Part shown: piece by piece, positions 7,469-15,311 of the stretch
Layout: each line of letters opens with the position of its first letter
How positions within the stretch are numbered: position 1 is the first letter of the stretch
DNA from: Amycolatopsis albispora
GTDB lineage: Bacteria > Actinomycetota > Actinomycetes > Mycobacteriales > Pseudonocardiaceae
DNA length: 64,000 nucleotides
Direction: 5' to 3'
Assembly (NCBI RefSeq): GCF_003312875.1
Contig: NZ_CP015163.1
Coordinates: forward strand, 8,928,001-8,992,000
The notes under the pieces: model-generated
What the model was told of the DNA's origin: nothing
The model's database searches: none
Seen by the model: the letters and a program-made list of their open reading frames with translations, nothing else
Position numbers and translations under genes: made by a program

Positions 7469-8304
7469 GCTTCCACCCACTCCCGCAGGGTCACCGGCTC
7501 GCGGCCGAGCAGCTTGGCCAGGTCGGGCGCGGCCAGCGCCAGGTCACCGCGGGTGATGCCGCGGTTCGAGTCGACCAGCACGCCGACCACGTGCGCCGGC
7601 AGGCCCGCCTCGGTGAGCTGCGCTTCGGCCTGTTCGTCGGTGAGCGCGGTGAAGGTGATCTCGCGGCCGGTGGCCTCGCTCAGCGCTGTCGCCCAGTCCG
7701 CGTAGGAGTAGGTGACCGGGGCGCCCAGCTCGTAGACGGTGTTCTCGTGGCCCTCGGTGGTCAGCGCGACGGCGGCCGCTTCGGCGTACTCGGCGCGGGT
7801 GACCGGGGCGGTCCGGCCGTCGCGGGCCGAGCTGGCGACGGTGCCGGTGGCCAGCGCGGCGGCGATGGTGCCGAGGTCGTTCTCCAGGTACCAGTTGTTG
7901 CGCAGGATGGTGTAGGTCAGGCCGCTGGCCTTGAGCAGTTCCTCGGTCGGGGCGTGCGTGCGGGCGAGCAGCATGCTGCTGGTGTCGGCCTTGGTCAGCG
8001 AGGTGTAGAAGACGTGCCCCACGCCCGCGCGCTTGGCTGCCTCGATGGCGTTGCGGTGCTGGGTGAGGCGGTGGTCGGAGGCGTCGCCGGTGGAGATGAT
8101 CAGCAGCTTGTCCGCACCCGCGAAGGCCGTGTCGAGGGTTTCCGGCTGGTCGAAGTCACCCCGGCGGACCTCGACGCCCAGATCCTGGGCTTTGGCCGGT
8201 TCCCGCACGCTGGCGACGATGTCGCTGGTGTTGGCCCGCTTGCGCAGGTGCTCGACCACCAGCCGGCCCAGCTGCCCGTTCGCCCCGGTCACCACGATCG
8301 TCAT
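7441..8304 (-). CDS. NmrA/QorB-like NAD(P)H-dependent quinone oxidoreductase
   Basis: A 287-aa Rossmann-fold protein of the NmrA-like atypical SDR group. The dinucleotide motif TGANGQLG is at residues 5-12, followed by ASVREPAKAQDLGVEVRRGDFD and the substrate-domain motif ILRNNWYLEN that is characteristic of QorB/QOR2-type reductases. A longer open frame begins at 8472, but ATG 8304 starts exactly at the conserved first strand (MTIVVTGANG). It is divergent from an HxlR regulator with an N-terminal cysteine, which matches the qor2/qorR pair known in Corynebacterium glutamicum, where the regulator senses quinones or oxidants. Quinone detoxification is thus a well-supported inference. Confidence 0.85.
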   Translation of the reverse strand: MTIVVTGANGQLGRLVVEHLRKRANTSDIVASVREPAKAQDLGVEVRRGDFDQPETLDTAFAGADKLLIISTGDASDHRLTQHRNAIEAAKRAGVGHVFYTSLTKADTSSMLLARTHAPTEELLKASGLTYTILRNNWYLENDLGTIAAALATGTVASSARDGRTAPVTRAEYAEAAAVALTTEGHENTVYELGAPVTYSYADWATALSEATGREITFTALTDEQAEAQLTEAGLPAHVVGVLVDSNRGITRGDLALAAPDLAKLLGREPVTLREWVEAQAASSSAE

Positions 8305-8378
8305 GGTTGTGCTCCCTAATGCTGTGTTTTGGCTGTTCGCCGGGGTCAACGGGGCTTCGGCGCAGTTGATTCCGTTCG

Positions 8379-8420
8379 GAGAGTAATGACTTTGAAGTCT
8401 GTAACTCTCTGTGGGAGAGT
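8379..8420. promoter_or_regulatory. Triple GAGAGT half-site operator for the HxlR regulator
   Basis: GAGAGT (8379-8384) and ACTCTC (8404-8409) are inverted, with an inner ACTT/AAGT pair (8389-8392 and 8395-8398). A third GAGAGT (8415-8420) makes a second inverted pair with ACTCTC. The cluster lies just upstream of the HxlR start (8427) and 75-116 bp upstream of the reductase start (8304), suiting a shared, autoregulated operator. Confidence 0.65.
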
Positions 8421-8426
8421 ATTGAC

Positions 8427-8801
8427 ATGACCGCGTTTGCGCCCGACCCGTACGACCGCGACTGCCCGACACGGCAGCTGCTCGACCGCATCGGCGACCA
8501 GTGGACGGTGCTGATCGTCGGCACCCTCGGCGACGGGCCGCTGCGGTTCACCGAGATCGGGAAGCGGGTGGCGGGGATCTCGCAGAAGATGCTCACCCAG
8601 ACGCTGCGCGCCCTGGTCCGAGACGGAATCCTCGAACGGCGCATGTACCCGGAGATCCCGCCGCGCGTGGAGTACGAACTCACCGACCTGGGACGGGACC
8701 TGGCGGAGCCGCTCGGGGTGCTGACGGAATGGGCCACGCAGCACATGGACCGGGTGGCACGGGCACGAGAGGAATACGACCGGGCCGCCTCGGGCCGTTG
8801 A
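8427..8801 (+). CDS. HxlR/DUF24 family redox-type regulator (QorR-like)
   Basis: A 124-aa winged-helix protein of the HxlR family. The fold reads CPTRQLLDRIGDQWTVLIVGTL ... LRFTEIGKRVAGISQKMLTQTLRALVRDGILERRMYPEIPPRVEYELTDLG. Cys13, immediately before the first helix, is the position of the sensing cysteine in YodB/HypR/QorR proteins, and it is the only cysteine. The gene is divergent from the QorB-like reductase across GAGAGT half-sites. Repression of the reductase relieved by thiol modification is the likely scheme, taken from the family and not shown here. Confidence 0.87.
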   Translation: MTAFAPDPYDRDCPTRQLLDRIGDQWTVLIVGTLGDGPLRFTEIGKRVAGISQKMLTQTLRALVRDGILERRMYPEIPPRVEYELTDLGRDLAEPLGVLTEWATQHMDRVARAREEYDRAASGR

Positions 8802-9071
8802 GATGCGCGGACCGTTGACCTACGAGACGGACGGCAGGCCGCCCTCGGAAGCCGGAAGTGGGGCGGCAGGCACCGGGCACGCGAGGTCGGGCGCCTGGTC
8901 GCCCAGGCTGCAGGGTCGGCGGGATGCTCAGAACAAGGGTTGAGCCCGACCGGCCCCGGAATGCGGGAAGGGGCGGCGTGGCCGCCGGGAATGCGGAGTG
9001 CGGCTGCAGATCGTCCAGGAATTGGGGGTGCTGGAACGCGGGGGGCGTGCGAATCACCATCGGCGGGATGG
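8802..9071. other. Intergenic stretch without a recognisable gene
   Basis: Between the HxlR stop and the hairpin repeat I see only GC-rich sequence. Frames on both strands are short and lack conserved motifs; a plus-strand frame at 8858-9133 merely runs through the hairpin repeat into the IS end. Confidence 0.5.
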
Positions 9072-9160
9072 ACACGAATGTGGCTTTCGGGGCGAAAAGT
9101 GCCCCCAAAGCCACATTGAGGTTTTCTCAGTAGCGGGTGTTGAGGGTGGTGGGAACGAGG

Positions 9161-9221
9161 ACGGAGAGCCTTGCTAGGACTGGATTTGCGAAGATCAAGT
9201 CCGACCGCGAAGGCTCTCCGT
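9161..9221 (+). promoter_or_regulatory. Leader hairpin occluding the IS5-type transposase start
   Basis: ACGGAGAGCCTT (9161-9172) and AAGGCTCTCCGT (9210-9221) are perfect 12-bp inverted repeats. The 3' arm includes the first two bases of the GTG start codon (9220-9222), and there is no Shine-Dalgarno sequence. A transcript entering from outside would pair the start codon away. Confidence 0.6.
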
Positions 9222-10077
9222 GACCACCTATCGTGCCACGCTCGATGTCGACCGCCCGATCGGCCAGTACCTCGCCCAGCTGCTGGCCGACGAACGCGCC
9301 CGCCGCGGCACCCGCACCGGCCGCCGGGCACTAACGGTCTGGGGCCACGCCGTGCTGGTCCTGCGCTGGCTCCGCGACGCCACCCGGGTGAAAAACCTCG
9401 CCACCGACAACCACATCGGCCTGGCCACCGCCTACCGCTACCTGCACGAAGGCCTCACCGCACTGGCCGACCAAGCCCCCGAGTTGCCCGACGTGCTGGC
9501 CCAGCGCCTGGCCGCCGGGGACACCCACCTCATCCTCGATGGCACCCTGGTCCGCACCACCCGCGTCGCCGGCACCGTCGGTAAAACCCGCGGCCGGACC
9601 GCCGGTAGCCGGGTGCATCGCTGGTACTCCGGCAAACACCGCGCCTTCGGCGCCAACATCCAGTTCCTGGCCACCGCCGACGGATTCCCCCTGTGGTGCT
9701 CCGAGCAGCTACCCGGCACCGTCAACGACCTCACCGCCGCCCGCACCCACGGCATCATCGGCCCACTCTGCGCCGCCGCCGCACACGGCCTGACCATCCT
9801 GGCCGACAAGGCCTACCACGCCGCCGGGATCGGTATCCGCACCCCGTTCAAAGGCGCCCCCGGCAACCACCCCCTGCACGGACGGCCGCTGCACATCGAC
9901 CAGCACAGCCACAACACGCTCCACAACGGCCTGCGGGCCCGCGGTGAACGCGCCGCCGCCCTGCTCAAAACCCGCTGGAGAGCCCTCCAGCGGGTCACTC
10001 TCAGCCCCAGCCACATCGGCACCATCATCAAAGCGGCCCTGGTACTCACCCAACTCGAGCACCAAGACCGCTACTGA
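9220..10077 (+). CDS. IS5-type DDE transposase (HARBI1-like DDE_Tnp_4)
   Basis: A 285-aa transposase. An N-terminal helical DNA-binding part (about 1-95, with NHIGLATAYRYLHEGL as the likely HTH) is followed by a DDE domain: Asp107 in HLILDGTLV, Asp170 in PGTVNDLTAAR and Glu243 in RARGERAAALLKTRW. The fold and spacing match single-ORF IS5/ISL2-group enzymes, which cut and paste the surrounding inverted repeats. No frameshift or internal stop is seen, so it may be active. Start GTG 9220 directly follows the 3' arm of a leader hairpin. Confidence 0.9.
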   Translation: MTTYRATLDVDRPIGQYLAQLLADERARRGTRTGRRALTVWGHAVLVLRWLRDATRVKNLATDNHIGLATAYRYLHEGLTALADQAPELPDVLAQRLAAGDTHLILDGTLVRTTRVAGTVGKTRGRTAGSRVHRWYSGKHRAFGANIQFLATADGFPLWCSEQLPGTVNDLTAARTHGIIGPLCAAAAHGLTILADKAYHAAGIGIRTPFKGAPGNHPLHGRPLHIDQHSHNTLHNGLRARGERAAALLKTRWRALQRVTLSPSHIGTIIKAALVLTQLEHQDRY

Positions 10078-10112
10078 GAAAACCTCATTCGTGTTCGCGG
10101 TAAGGGCGTCGC

Positions 10113-10757
10113 CTAGGTGAGGCCTGCTTCGTGGGCTAGTAGGCCTGCTTGGGTGCGGTTCGAGCAGTCCAGCTTCACCAGCATGCGCGAGACGTAGCTC
10201 TTCACCGTCGCCTCGGAGAGGTGGAGTTGGTTGGCGATGTCCGCATTGGACAGTCCGGAACCCAGGCAGGTCAGCACCTGCACCTCCCGCTCGGACAGCC
10301 CCGAAATCCGGTCCCGCGCGCGTTCGGTGCGGTGGTGCTCCCCGGCGGACGCGGCCACCAGGCGACGCGCCGCCTCCGGGGAGAGCACGGTGTGCCCGTC
10401 GGCCGCCACCCGGACCAGGCCGATCAGGTCCTCCGGCGGCGTCGACTTCACCAGGAAGCCTGCCGCGCCGGCGCGTAGGGCGCGGATGACGTAGCTGTCC
10501 GCGTCGAAGGTGGTCAGCGCCACCACGGCGGGCGGATCGGGCAGCTTCCCGATGCGCTCGATCGCGGTCAGCCCATCGACGCCCGGCATGCGCAGGTCCA
10601 TCAGCACCACCCGCGGCCGGTGCCGGACCACCGCCTCCACGGCCTCCGCACCGTCGCCCGCCGAACCGGCGACCTCGATGTCGGCGGCCGAGGACAGGAT
10701 GGTGGTCAGGTGCGCGCACACCATTGGCTCGTCATCAACGACGACTACCCGGATCAT
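10113..10757 (-). CDS. NarL/LuxR-type two-component response regulator
   Basis: A 214-aa response regulator. The receiver domain starts MIRVVVVDDEPM, with phosphoacceptor Asp54 in VVLMDLRMPGVDG and the Thr/Lys switch residues in VALTTFD and FLVKSTPPED. The C-terminal LuxR HTH (GLSEREVQVLTCLGSGLSN ... LHLSEATVKSYVSRML) binds DNA. Its ATG (10757) lies 23 bp inside the end of the histidine kinase gene, so the two are translationally coupled. No transporter gene follows, as often seen for this class, because the IS-bearing region begins right downstream; the target regulon is unknown. Confidence 0.92.
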   Translation of the reverse strand: MIRVVVVDDEPMVCAHLTTILSSAADIEVAGSAGDGAEAVEAVVRHRPRVVLMDLRMPGVDGLTAIERIGKLPDPPAVVALTTFDADSYVIRALRAGAAGFLVKSTPPEDLIGLVRVAADGHTVLSPEAARRLVAASAGEHHRTERARDRISGLSEREVQVLTCLGSGLSNADIANQLHLSEATVKSYVSRMLVKLDCSNRTQAGLLAHEAGLT

Positions 10758-11964
10758 CCCGTGCACCCTCTGCCGTGGGAACGTACGCGGGCAGTATCGC
10801 ACCGAGTTCGAACCCGCCGCCCGGCACCGGCCGCGCCCGCAGCGACCCGCCGAGCAGGTCCACCCGTTGCCGCAACCCGGCCAGCCCGGCCCCGGAACCG
10901 CTCCCGGCCAGCACCGGGTCCGGCCGCGCCGAAGCGGGGCCGTTCCGCACCCTGATCCGGATCCCGTCCTCCCGGTAGCGGACCTCGGTGTCCACAACGG
11001 ACCCCGGCGCGTGCTTGCGCACGTTGGTCAGCCCCTCCTGCACGATCCGGTGCGCGGTGCGCGAAATGGTCGGCGACAGCAGGCCGGGGTCGCCGTCCAG
11101 CTCGAGCCGGACCTTGACCCCCACCGCTTCCGACTCGGCGGCCAGTGCCCGCAACGCGTCCATCCCGGCCGCCGCGTCCACCCGTTCCGCCACCTTGCCG
11201 TCCGCTCTGTCCATTTCGGACTGATTGGTGCGCAGCACGCCGACCAGGTCCCGCAGTTCGTCGAGGGCCTTGGTGCCCGCGGTGCGGATCTCCTCGGCCG
11301 CCGCGCGCACCGACTCATCCGGCGAGCTGACCCCGAGCGCCCCGGCGTGCAGCACCATCAGGCTCAGCTGGTGGGTCACCACGTCGTGCATCTCGGCGGC
11401 CAGCCGCCGCCGTTCCTGCGCTCGCGCCTGCTCGGCGAGCAGCGTCTGCTCGCGTTCCGCGCGTTCGGCCCGGTCCCGCAGCGACCGCAGCAGCTCCTTG
11501 CGCGCGTCCACATACATGATCAGCAGCGCCGGGAGCACCGTGCTGACCAGGCCGAACGGCGTGACGTCCCAGCTGGGCGTCCAGACCCGCGTCGCCACCA
11601 CCGCCAGCACCGCGACCAGCGTCAGCGCCACCCGCCGGTCCAGCAGGCGGATCATCGCCACGATCAGCACCGGCGTGACCGTGGGCACGGTGGCCAGCGT
11701 CAGCGGATCGAGCGGGGACAGCAGGCCGGGTGAGAACAGGTCCCCGGCCAGCATCGTCAGCGCCCCGGCCACGCAGAGACCGGACACCGTGCGCGGGAAC
11801 CGCCACACCGCCACCAGCGACACGTCCAGCACCAGCTGGAGCACCAGCCACGCCTGCGGACCGGCCCAGCCGCTGGTCCGCTGACCAAGTAAGTACAGCG
11901 CGACATCCAGCCCGGACAGGGCCAGGGCGGTGGCGGTCAGCGCGACGAGGTCGGCTTTGGACAT
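10735..11964 (-). CDS. NarL-family sensor histidine kinase (HisKA_3)
   Basis: A 409-aa membrane sensor kinase. Five or six hydrophobic segments fill residues 5-150 (for example LVLQLVLDVSLVAVW and VALTLVAVLAVVA) with very short external loops, so the signal is probably sensed within or at the membrane. A coiled linker (155-185) leads to the HisKA_3 dimerisation helix ERRRLAAEMHDVVTHQLS with His193, and a HATPase_c domain follows (IVQEGLTNVRKHAPG ... GSGSGAGLAGLRQRV). It partners the overlapping response regulator. ATG 11964 is chosen; GTG 11973 is possible. Divergent from the glycosyltransferase gene with 96 bp between starts. Confidence 0.9.
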   Translation of the reverse strand: MSKADLVALTATALALSGLDVALYLLGQRTSGWAGPQAWLVLQLVLDVSLVAVWRFPRTVSGLCVAGALTMLAGDLFSPGLLSPLDPLTLATVPTVTPVLIVAMIRLLDRRVALTLVAVLAVVATRVWTPSWDVTPFGLVSTVLPALLIMYVDARKELLRSLRDRAERAEREQTLLAEQARAQERRRLAAEMHDVVTHQLSLMVLHAGALGVSSPDESVRAAAEEIRTAGTKALDELRDLVGVLRTNQSEMDRADGKVAERVDAAAGMDALRALAAESEAVGVKVRLELDGDPGLLSPTISRTAHRIVQEGLTNVRKHAPGSVVDTEVRYREDGIRIRVRNGPASARPDPVLAGSGSGAGLAGLRQRVDLLGGSLRARPVPGGGFELGAILPAYVPTAEGARDDPGSRR

Positions 11965-12060
11965 TGGGCGCACCAGCTCACGGTAGCGAGTGGTGGGGCG
12001 GGGCGCCTCATCCTTTCGGACCCGGATCGTGCAACGAAAGTTGCGCCGATCGGCTACCAA

Positions 12061-13545
12061 ATGAGGATTCGCCGCGACCCCGCCGTGCGGTGTGCTGAGC
12101 GGGTGAGGAAACCCAACGAGTCTGCTGTGGACAGTCGCCGGACGGCATGGCCGCCGGTGCTGGCGGTTGCCGCGCTGACCGCGGGCGTCCTGTTCTACAG
12201 CAGCGCGCACTACGGCCACGGCTTCGACGAGCTGTACTTCGTCGTCGCCGGGCGGGATCACCTCGCGTGGGGTTATTTCGACCAGTCGCCATTGGTGCCG
12301 TTCCTCGCCGGGCTGCTGGACAGCTGGTTCCCCGGTTCGCTGGTGATGCTGCGGTTGCCGGTGACGCTGGCGGCGACCGGTGGTGTGGTGGTCACCGCGT
12401 TGATCGCGCGGGAACTCGGCGGCGGCCGGGCGGCGCAGGTGACCGCCGCGGCGACCTATGCGGCTTCCGGCGCCGTGGTGGTCTCGCACTGGCTGGCCAC
12501 CTACACGCTCGACCCGTTCCTGTGGACGGTGCTCACCTGGCTGGTCGTGCGCTGGGTGCGCACCCGCGACGACCGGCTCCTGCTCTGGGCCGGGCTGGTC
12601 ACCGCGGTTTCGCTGCAGGTGAAGTTCCTGGTCCCGGCGTTCTGGGTGCTCGTGTTGCTCAGCGCGCTGGTTTTCGGCCCGCGTTCGCTGGCCAGCCGGC
12701 CGAAACTGTGGCTCGGCGCGGGGATCGCCGCGCTGGCCACGGTGCCGACGCTGGTCTGGCAGGCGCTGCACGACTGGCCGTACTTGAACATGAGCGACGT
12801 GGTCGCGGCCGAGTTCCCCGGGGAGTGGCCGTTCCTGCGGGACGGGGTGCTGATGGCCGGGATCGGCATCGGCGCGGTGGCCTTCGTTTTCGGCTTGCTG
12901 CGGCTGCTTTTCCTGGCCCAGTACCGTTTTCTGGGCGTGGCGATATTGGGCCTGGTGGTGGCGTTCCTGCTCGCCAGTGGACGCAGTTACTACCTGCTCG
13001 GGGTTTACGCATTGCCGTTCGCGGTCACCGCGGTGGCGATCTGGCAGCGGCCGGACGTGCGGTGGCGGCCGTTCGTGGCGTGGCCGGTGTACCTGTGCTC
13101 CGGCGTGGCCGCGGTGGCCATGCTGCCGATCTATCCGCCGTCCATTGTGGACAAGGTGCCCACCTCGTGGGGTCCGTTTGTGCTCGGGTCCAGTTTCGCG
13201 GCGGGGGAGCGTCCGCAAGGGGAGCTCGGCCGGACCGGCGCGTCGGTTCTCGCTTCGCTGCCGCCGGATCAGCGCGCGAGGACGGCGGTGTTCTCCGATC
13301 TGTACCCGTTCGCCGCTTCGGTCGAGTACTTCGGCGGCGAGCGGGTTTACAGTGGGCACCGCGGTTACTGGTACTTCGGCGCGCCACCGGATTCGGCGGC
13401 GGATGTGCTCTTTGTCGGGCTGGATCCGGGACGTTTGCGACCTCACTTCGCCGGTGAGACGCCGGTGATTGAAGGCTTGGTGTGGTTGTTCGAAGGACGG
13501 CGGGGTTCGTGGACTGCGCTGTGGCCGGGAATGAGGAGCCAATGA
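12061..13545 (+). CDS. GT-C membrane glycosyltransferase (ArnT/PMT family 39-like)
   Basis: A 494-aa polytopic membrane protein of the GT-C fold. The first long loop carries the acidic pair GHGFDELYFVVAGRDHLAWGYFDQSPLVPFLA, the expected catalytic loop of ArnT/PMT-type enzymes that transfer a sugar from a polyprenyl-phosphate donor on the outer face of the membrane. About ten further hydrophobic segments follow, ending in a soluble C-terminal part (residues 375-494). The acceptor is unknown. Starts at ATG 12061 or GTG 12103 (VRKPNESAV) are both possible. Its TGA overlaps the ATG of the GPP34 gene (ATGA at 13542-13545), which suggests a functional pair. Confidence 0.82.
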   Translation: MRIRRDPAVRCAERVRKPNESAVDSRRTAWPPVLAVAALTAGVLFYSSAHYGHGFDELYFVVAGRDHLAWGYFDQSPLVPFLAGLLDSWFPGSLVMLRLPVTLAATGGVVVTALIARELGGGRAAQVTAAATYAASGAVVVSHWLATYTLDPFLWTVLTWLVVRWVRTRDDRLLLWAGLVTAVSLQVKFLVPAFWVLVLLSALVFGPRSLASRPKLWLGAGIAALATVPTLVWQALHDWPYLNMSDVVAAEFPGEWPFLRDGVLMAGIGIGAVAFVFGLLRLLFLAQYRFLGVAILGLVVAFLLASGRSYYLLGVYALPFAVTAVAIWQRPDVRWRPFVAWPVYLCSGVAAVAMLPIYPPSIVDKVPTSWGPFVLGSSFAAGERPQGELGRTGASVLASLPPDQRARTAVFSDLYPFAASVEYFGGERVYSGHRGYWYFGAPPDSAADVLFVGLDPGRLRPHFAGETPVIEGLVWLFEGRRGSWTALWPGMRSQ

Positions 13546-14201
13546 TGTCGCCGATGTCACCGACTGAACTTTTGCTGCCCGCCAAGGTGTACTTGCTGGC
13601 GTGCCGAGGGGAACGGGTGCCCGATCGGCAGCGCGTGGGCTACCTGGTGCGCGCCGCCGCGCTGACCGAGTTGCTGCTGCGCGGGCGGGTGCTCGATCAC
13701 GACGGCATCGTCGGCGCGGTGCCCGGCGGATCCACCGGGGACGCCGTGCTCGACGAGGTGCTCGGGCAGATCGTCGAGGGCGGTCCACGCAAATGGCGGC
13801 ACTGGGTGCGCAAGGAACACCGGCGCACGCTGGATTCGGTGGAAGACCAACTGTCCGACGGGCGGGTGATCCGGGTGGAGCGGTCGCGCTTTCTCGGCCG
13901 GCGCCGGGTGGCCGTCCGGGACACCGCGGCCGTGTCGAGGCTGCGTGCCATGGTCGACAAAGCGCTTCGGGGTGACGGTCCGGTGTCGCGCATTTCTCGC
14001 GAGGACGCCGCGCTGGTCGCGCTGGTCGCCGCTGTGGAGTTGAAGGGTGTGGCCACGGGCCGGGACCGGCGCCGGTTCCGGGACCGACTGCAAGAACTGG
14101 AGGAACGTGGTGGAGCAGCGGTTCCGGCGTTGCGCAAGGTGTTCCGCGAACTGCGCCAGGTGCGCATGGCGGCGGCGGCCAACAGTGGCGGCTCGGGCTA
14201 G
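13542..14201 (+). CDS. GPP34 (Golgi phosphoprotein 3-like) domain protein
   Basis: A 219-aa protein of the GPP34 family: SPTELLLPAKVYLLACRGERVPDRQRVGYLVRAAALTELLLRGRV, a central acidic/basic stretch, then SREDAALVALVAAVELKGVATG and a charged C-terminal helix. Eukaryotic GOLPH3 binds phosphoinositides and recruits glycosyltransferases; the bacterial homologues are common in actinomycetes but uncharacterised. GAGGAG lies 7 nt before ATG 13542. The gene overlaps the membrane glycosyltransferase, which makes a supporting role in glycosylation a reasonable guess. The TAG stop (14199-14201) lies within the GCTAGG sequence duplicated by the adjacent IS481-type element. Confidence 0.82.
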   Translation: MMSPMSPTELLLPAKVYLLACRGERVPDRQRVGYLVRAAALTELLLRGRVLDHDGIVGAVPGGSTGDAVLDEVLGQIVEGGPRKWRHWVRKEHRRTLDSVEDQLSDGRVIRVERSRFLGRRRVAVRDTAAVSRLRAMVDKALRGDGPVSRISREDAALVALVAAVELKGVATGRDRRRFRDRLQELEERGGAAVPALRKVFRELRQVRMAAAANSGGSG

Positions 14202-15184
14202 GTGTACTGACCTGAGAGGTTGGGAACGCGGCTGGCCGGTGGGTGGCCGCCGAGTGCGGTGTGGCCGCGGTGGTGATGGTAGGTGTGTAGCCATGGCGGT
14301 AGTGCCGCGCGGCGTTCGGTTTCGGAGTGGTAGGGGCGGGCGTGGGCCCATTCGTCGAGCAGGGTGCGGTTGAACCGTTCGACTTTGCCGTTGGCCTGTG
14401 GCCGGTAGGGGCGGATGCGTTTGTGGCTGATGCCCGCGCTGGTGAGGGTGTCGCGCCAGAGGCGGGACTTGTAGCAGGATCCGTTGTCGGTCAGTACCCG
14501 TTGGACAGTGATTCCGTGGGTGTCAAAGAAGATCTGAGCGCGGTGCCAGAACGCGACAGCGGTTTCCTTCTTCTCATCGGGCAGGATCTCGGTGTAGGCC
14601 AGCCTGGAGTGGTCGTCGAGGGCGTTGTGCAGGTAGCCGTAGCCGATCGGTGCCCGGTTGTTGCGGCGTTCGGTGGTGGTGGCCCGGGCGTTGCGCCGGC
14701 CTTGAGCGCGCCCGAGTACCCGGTGCCCGCCGCCGTGGGGGATGTTGCCCAGCTTCTTGATGTCCACGTGCACCAGTTCGCCGGGGGTGGCGCGTTCGTA
14801 GCGGCGGATCGGGCGGCCGGTGGCCCGGTCGAGATGGGCCAGCCGCGCCAGGCCGAACCGGACCAGTACCCGATGCACGGTGGAAGGCACCAGGCGCAGG
14901 AAGAACGCGATCCGCGCCGGCCCCCACCGCCGCAACACCCGGACCTTGATGATCCGCCGCTCGGTGCGCGTCGGGGTTCTGCGCGGGCTGGAATGCGGGC
15001 GTGAGGACCGGTCGATCATGCCCGCCTCGCCCTCGGCGCGGTATCGGCCAGCCCACCGCCGCGCGGTGGACACCGAGACCTGGAACCGCTCCGCGGCCCG
15101 CCGCAGCGGCCACTGATCGTCCACGACACAACGAGCCAGGCGCAGCCTGCCTACCGGGGTCAAGGGTGCGTTAGCGTGGGTCAC
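14198..15184 (-). CDS. IS481-type transposase (intact)
   Basis: A 328-aa transposase beginning MTHANAPLTPVGRLRL, the usual start of actinomycete IS481 enzymes, so GTG 15184 is chosen over the upstream ATG (15223). An N-terminal HTH (LRRAAERFQVSVSTARRWAGRY) is followed by the rve-type DDE core: Asp in LVHVDIKKLG, Asp in VLTDNGSCYKSRL and Glu in QANGKVERFNRTL. The C-terminus ...LSGQYT has no stop inside the element; the TAG that ends it (14198-14200) lies in the GCTAGG target duplication. No disruption is seen. Confidence 0.9.
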   Translation of the reverse strand: MTHANAPLTPVGRLRLARCVVDDQWPLRRAAERFQVSVSTARRWAGRYRAEGEAGMIDRSSRPHSSPRRTPTRTERRIIKVRVLRRWGPARIAFFLRLVPSTVHRVLVRFGLARLAHLDRATGRPIRRYERATPGELVHVDIKKLGNIPHGGGHRVLGRAQGRRNARATTTERRNNRAPIGYGYLHNALDDHSRLAYTEILPDEKKETAVAFWHRAQIFFDTHGITVQRVLTDNGSCYKSRLWRDTLTSAGISHKRIRPYRPQANGKVERFNRTLLDEWAHARPYHSETERRAALPPWLHTYHHHRGHTALGGHPPASRVPNLSGQYT

Positions 15185-15302
15185 GAGGGCCTCCGTGGGC
15201 TTGGTGCAGATGTCGCAATCCACACCGAACCCGGAGGCCCTCCCTCATACCAAGATCATCCGACTACGTGTCCCCACGTTCGCAACCTCCCGGGGCAGTA
15301 CA
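14203..15302 (-). mobile_element. IS481-type element, copy 1 (1,100 bp, GCTAGG duplication)
   Basis: Terminal inverted repeats of 26 bp (14203-14228 and 15277-15302) agree at 22 positions and begin TGTACTG. The flanking direct repeat GCTAGG (14197-14202 and 15303-15308) fits the NCTAGN 6-bp target known for IS481. The insertion point lies exactly between the stop codons of two convergent genes (GPP34 and the M23 peptidase), so neither coding region is harmed. Confidence 0.88.
15185..15242 (-). promoter_or_regulatory. Leader hairpin abutting the IS481 copy 1 transposase start
   Basis: On the minus strand GAGGGCCTCCG (15242-15232) and CGGAGGCCCTC (15195-15185) form a perfect 11-bp inverted repeat. 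The 3' arm is immediately followed by the GTG start at 15184. No Shine-Dalgarno sequence is visible. Confidence 0.55.
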
Positions 15303-15311
15303 GCTAGGCGG

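Larger units (their letters stand above)
9118..10086 (+). mobile_element. IS5-type insertion sequence (969 bp, ATT target duplication)
   Basis: Perfect 19-bp terminal inverted repeats GAGGTTTTCTCAGTAGCGG at 9118-9136 and 10068-10086 enclose one transposase gene. The flanking direct repeat ATT (9115-9117 and 10087-10089) agrees with the 3-bp ANT-type duplications described for the ISL2 group of IS5. The element looks complete and, with perfect ends and an intact gene, recent. Confidence 0.85.
9072..10094. repeat. Dispersed hairpin repeat, copy 1, split by the IS5-type insertion
   Basis: Left arm ACACGAATGTGGCTTT (9072-9087), inner GGGGC/GCCCC pair, then AAAGCCACATT (9107-9117). The right arm is cut by the insertion sequence and resumes as CGTGT (10090-10094). 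Removing the IS and one copy of the ATT duplication restores AAAGCCACATTCGTGT, an exact 16-nt complement of the left arm. The same CACGAATGTGGCTTTCG core occurs at 38304-38320. Originally it lay between convergent genes, as a transcription terminator would. Confidence 0.7.

Noticed and set aside
8858-9133. 91-aa frame between HxlR and the IS
   Set aside because: It reads through the hairpin repeat and ends in the IS inverted repeat; no ribosome site or conserved motif.
11965-13788. N-terminal extension of the histidine kinase frame under the glycosyltransferase
   Set aside because: The composition is antisense-like; the kinase fold begins at 11964.
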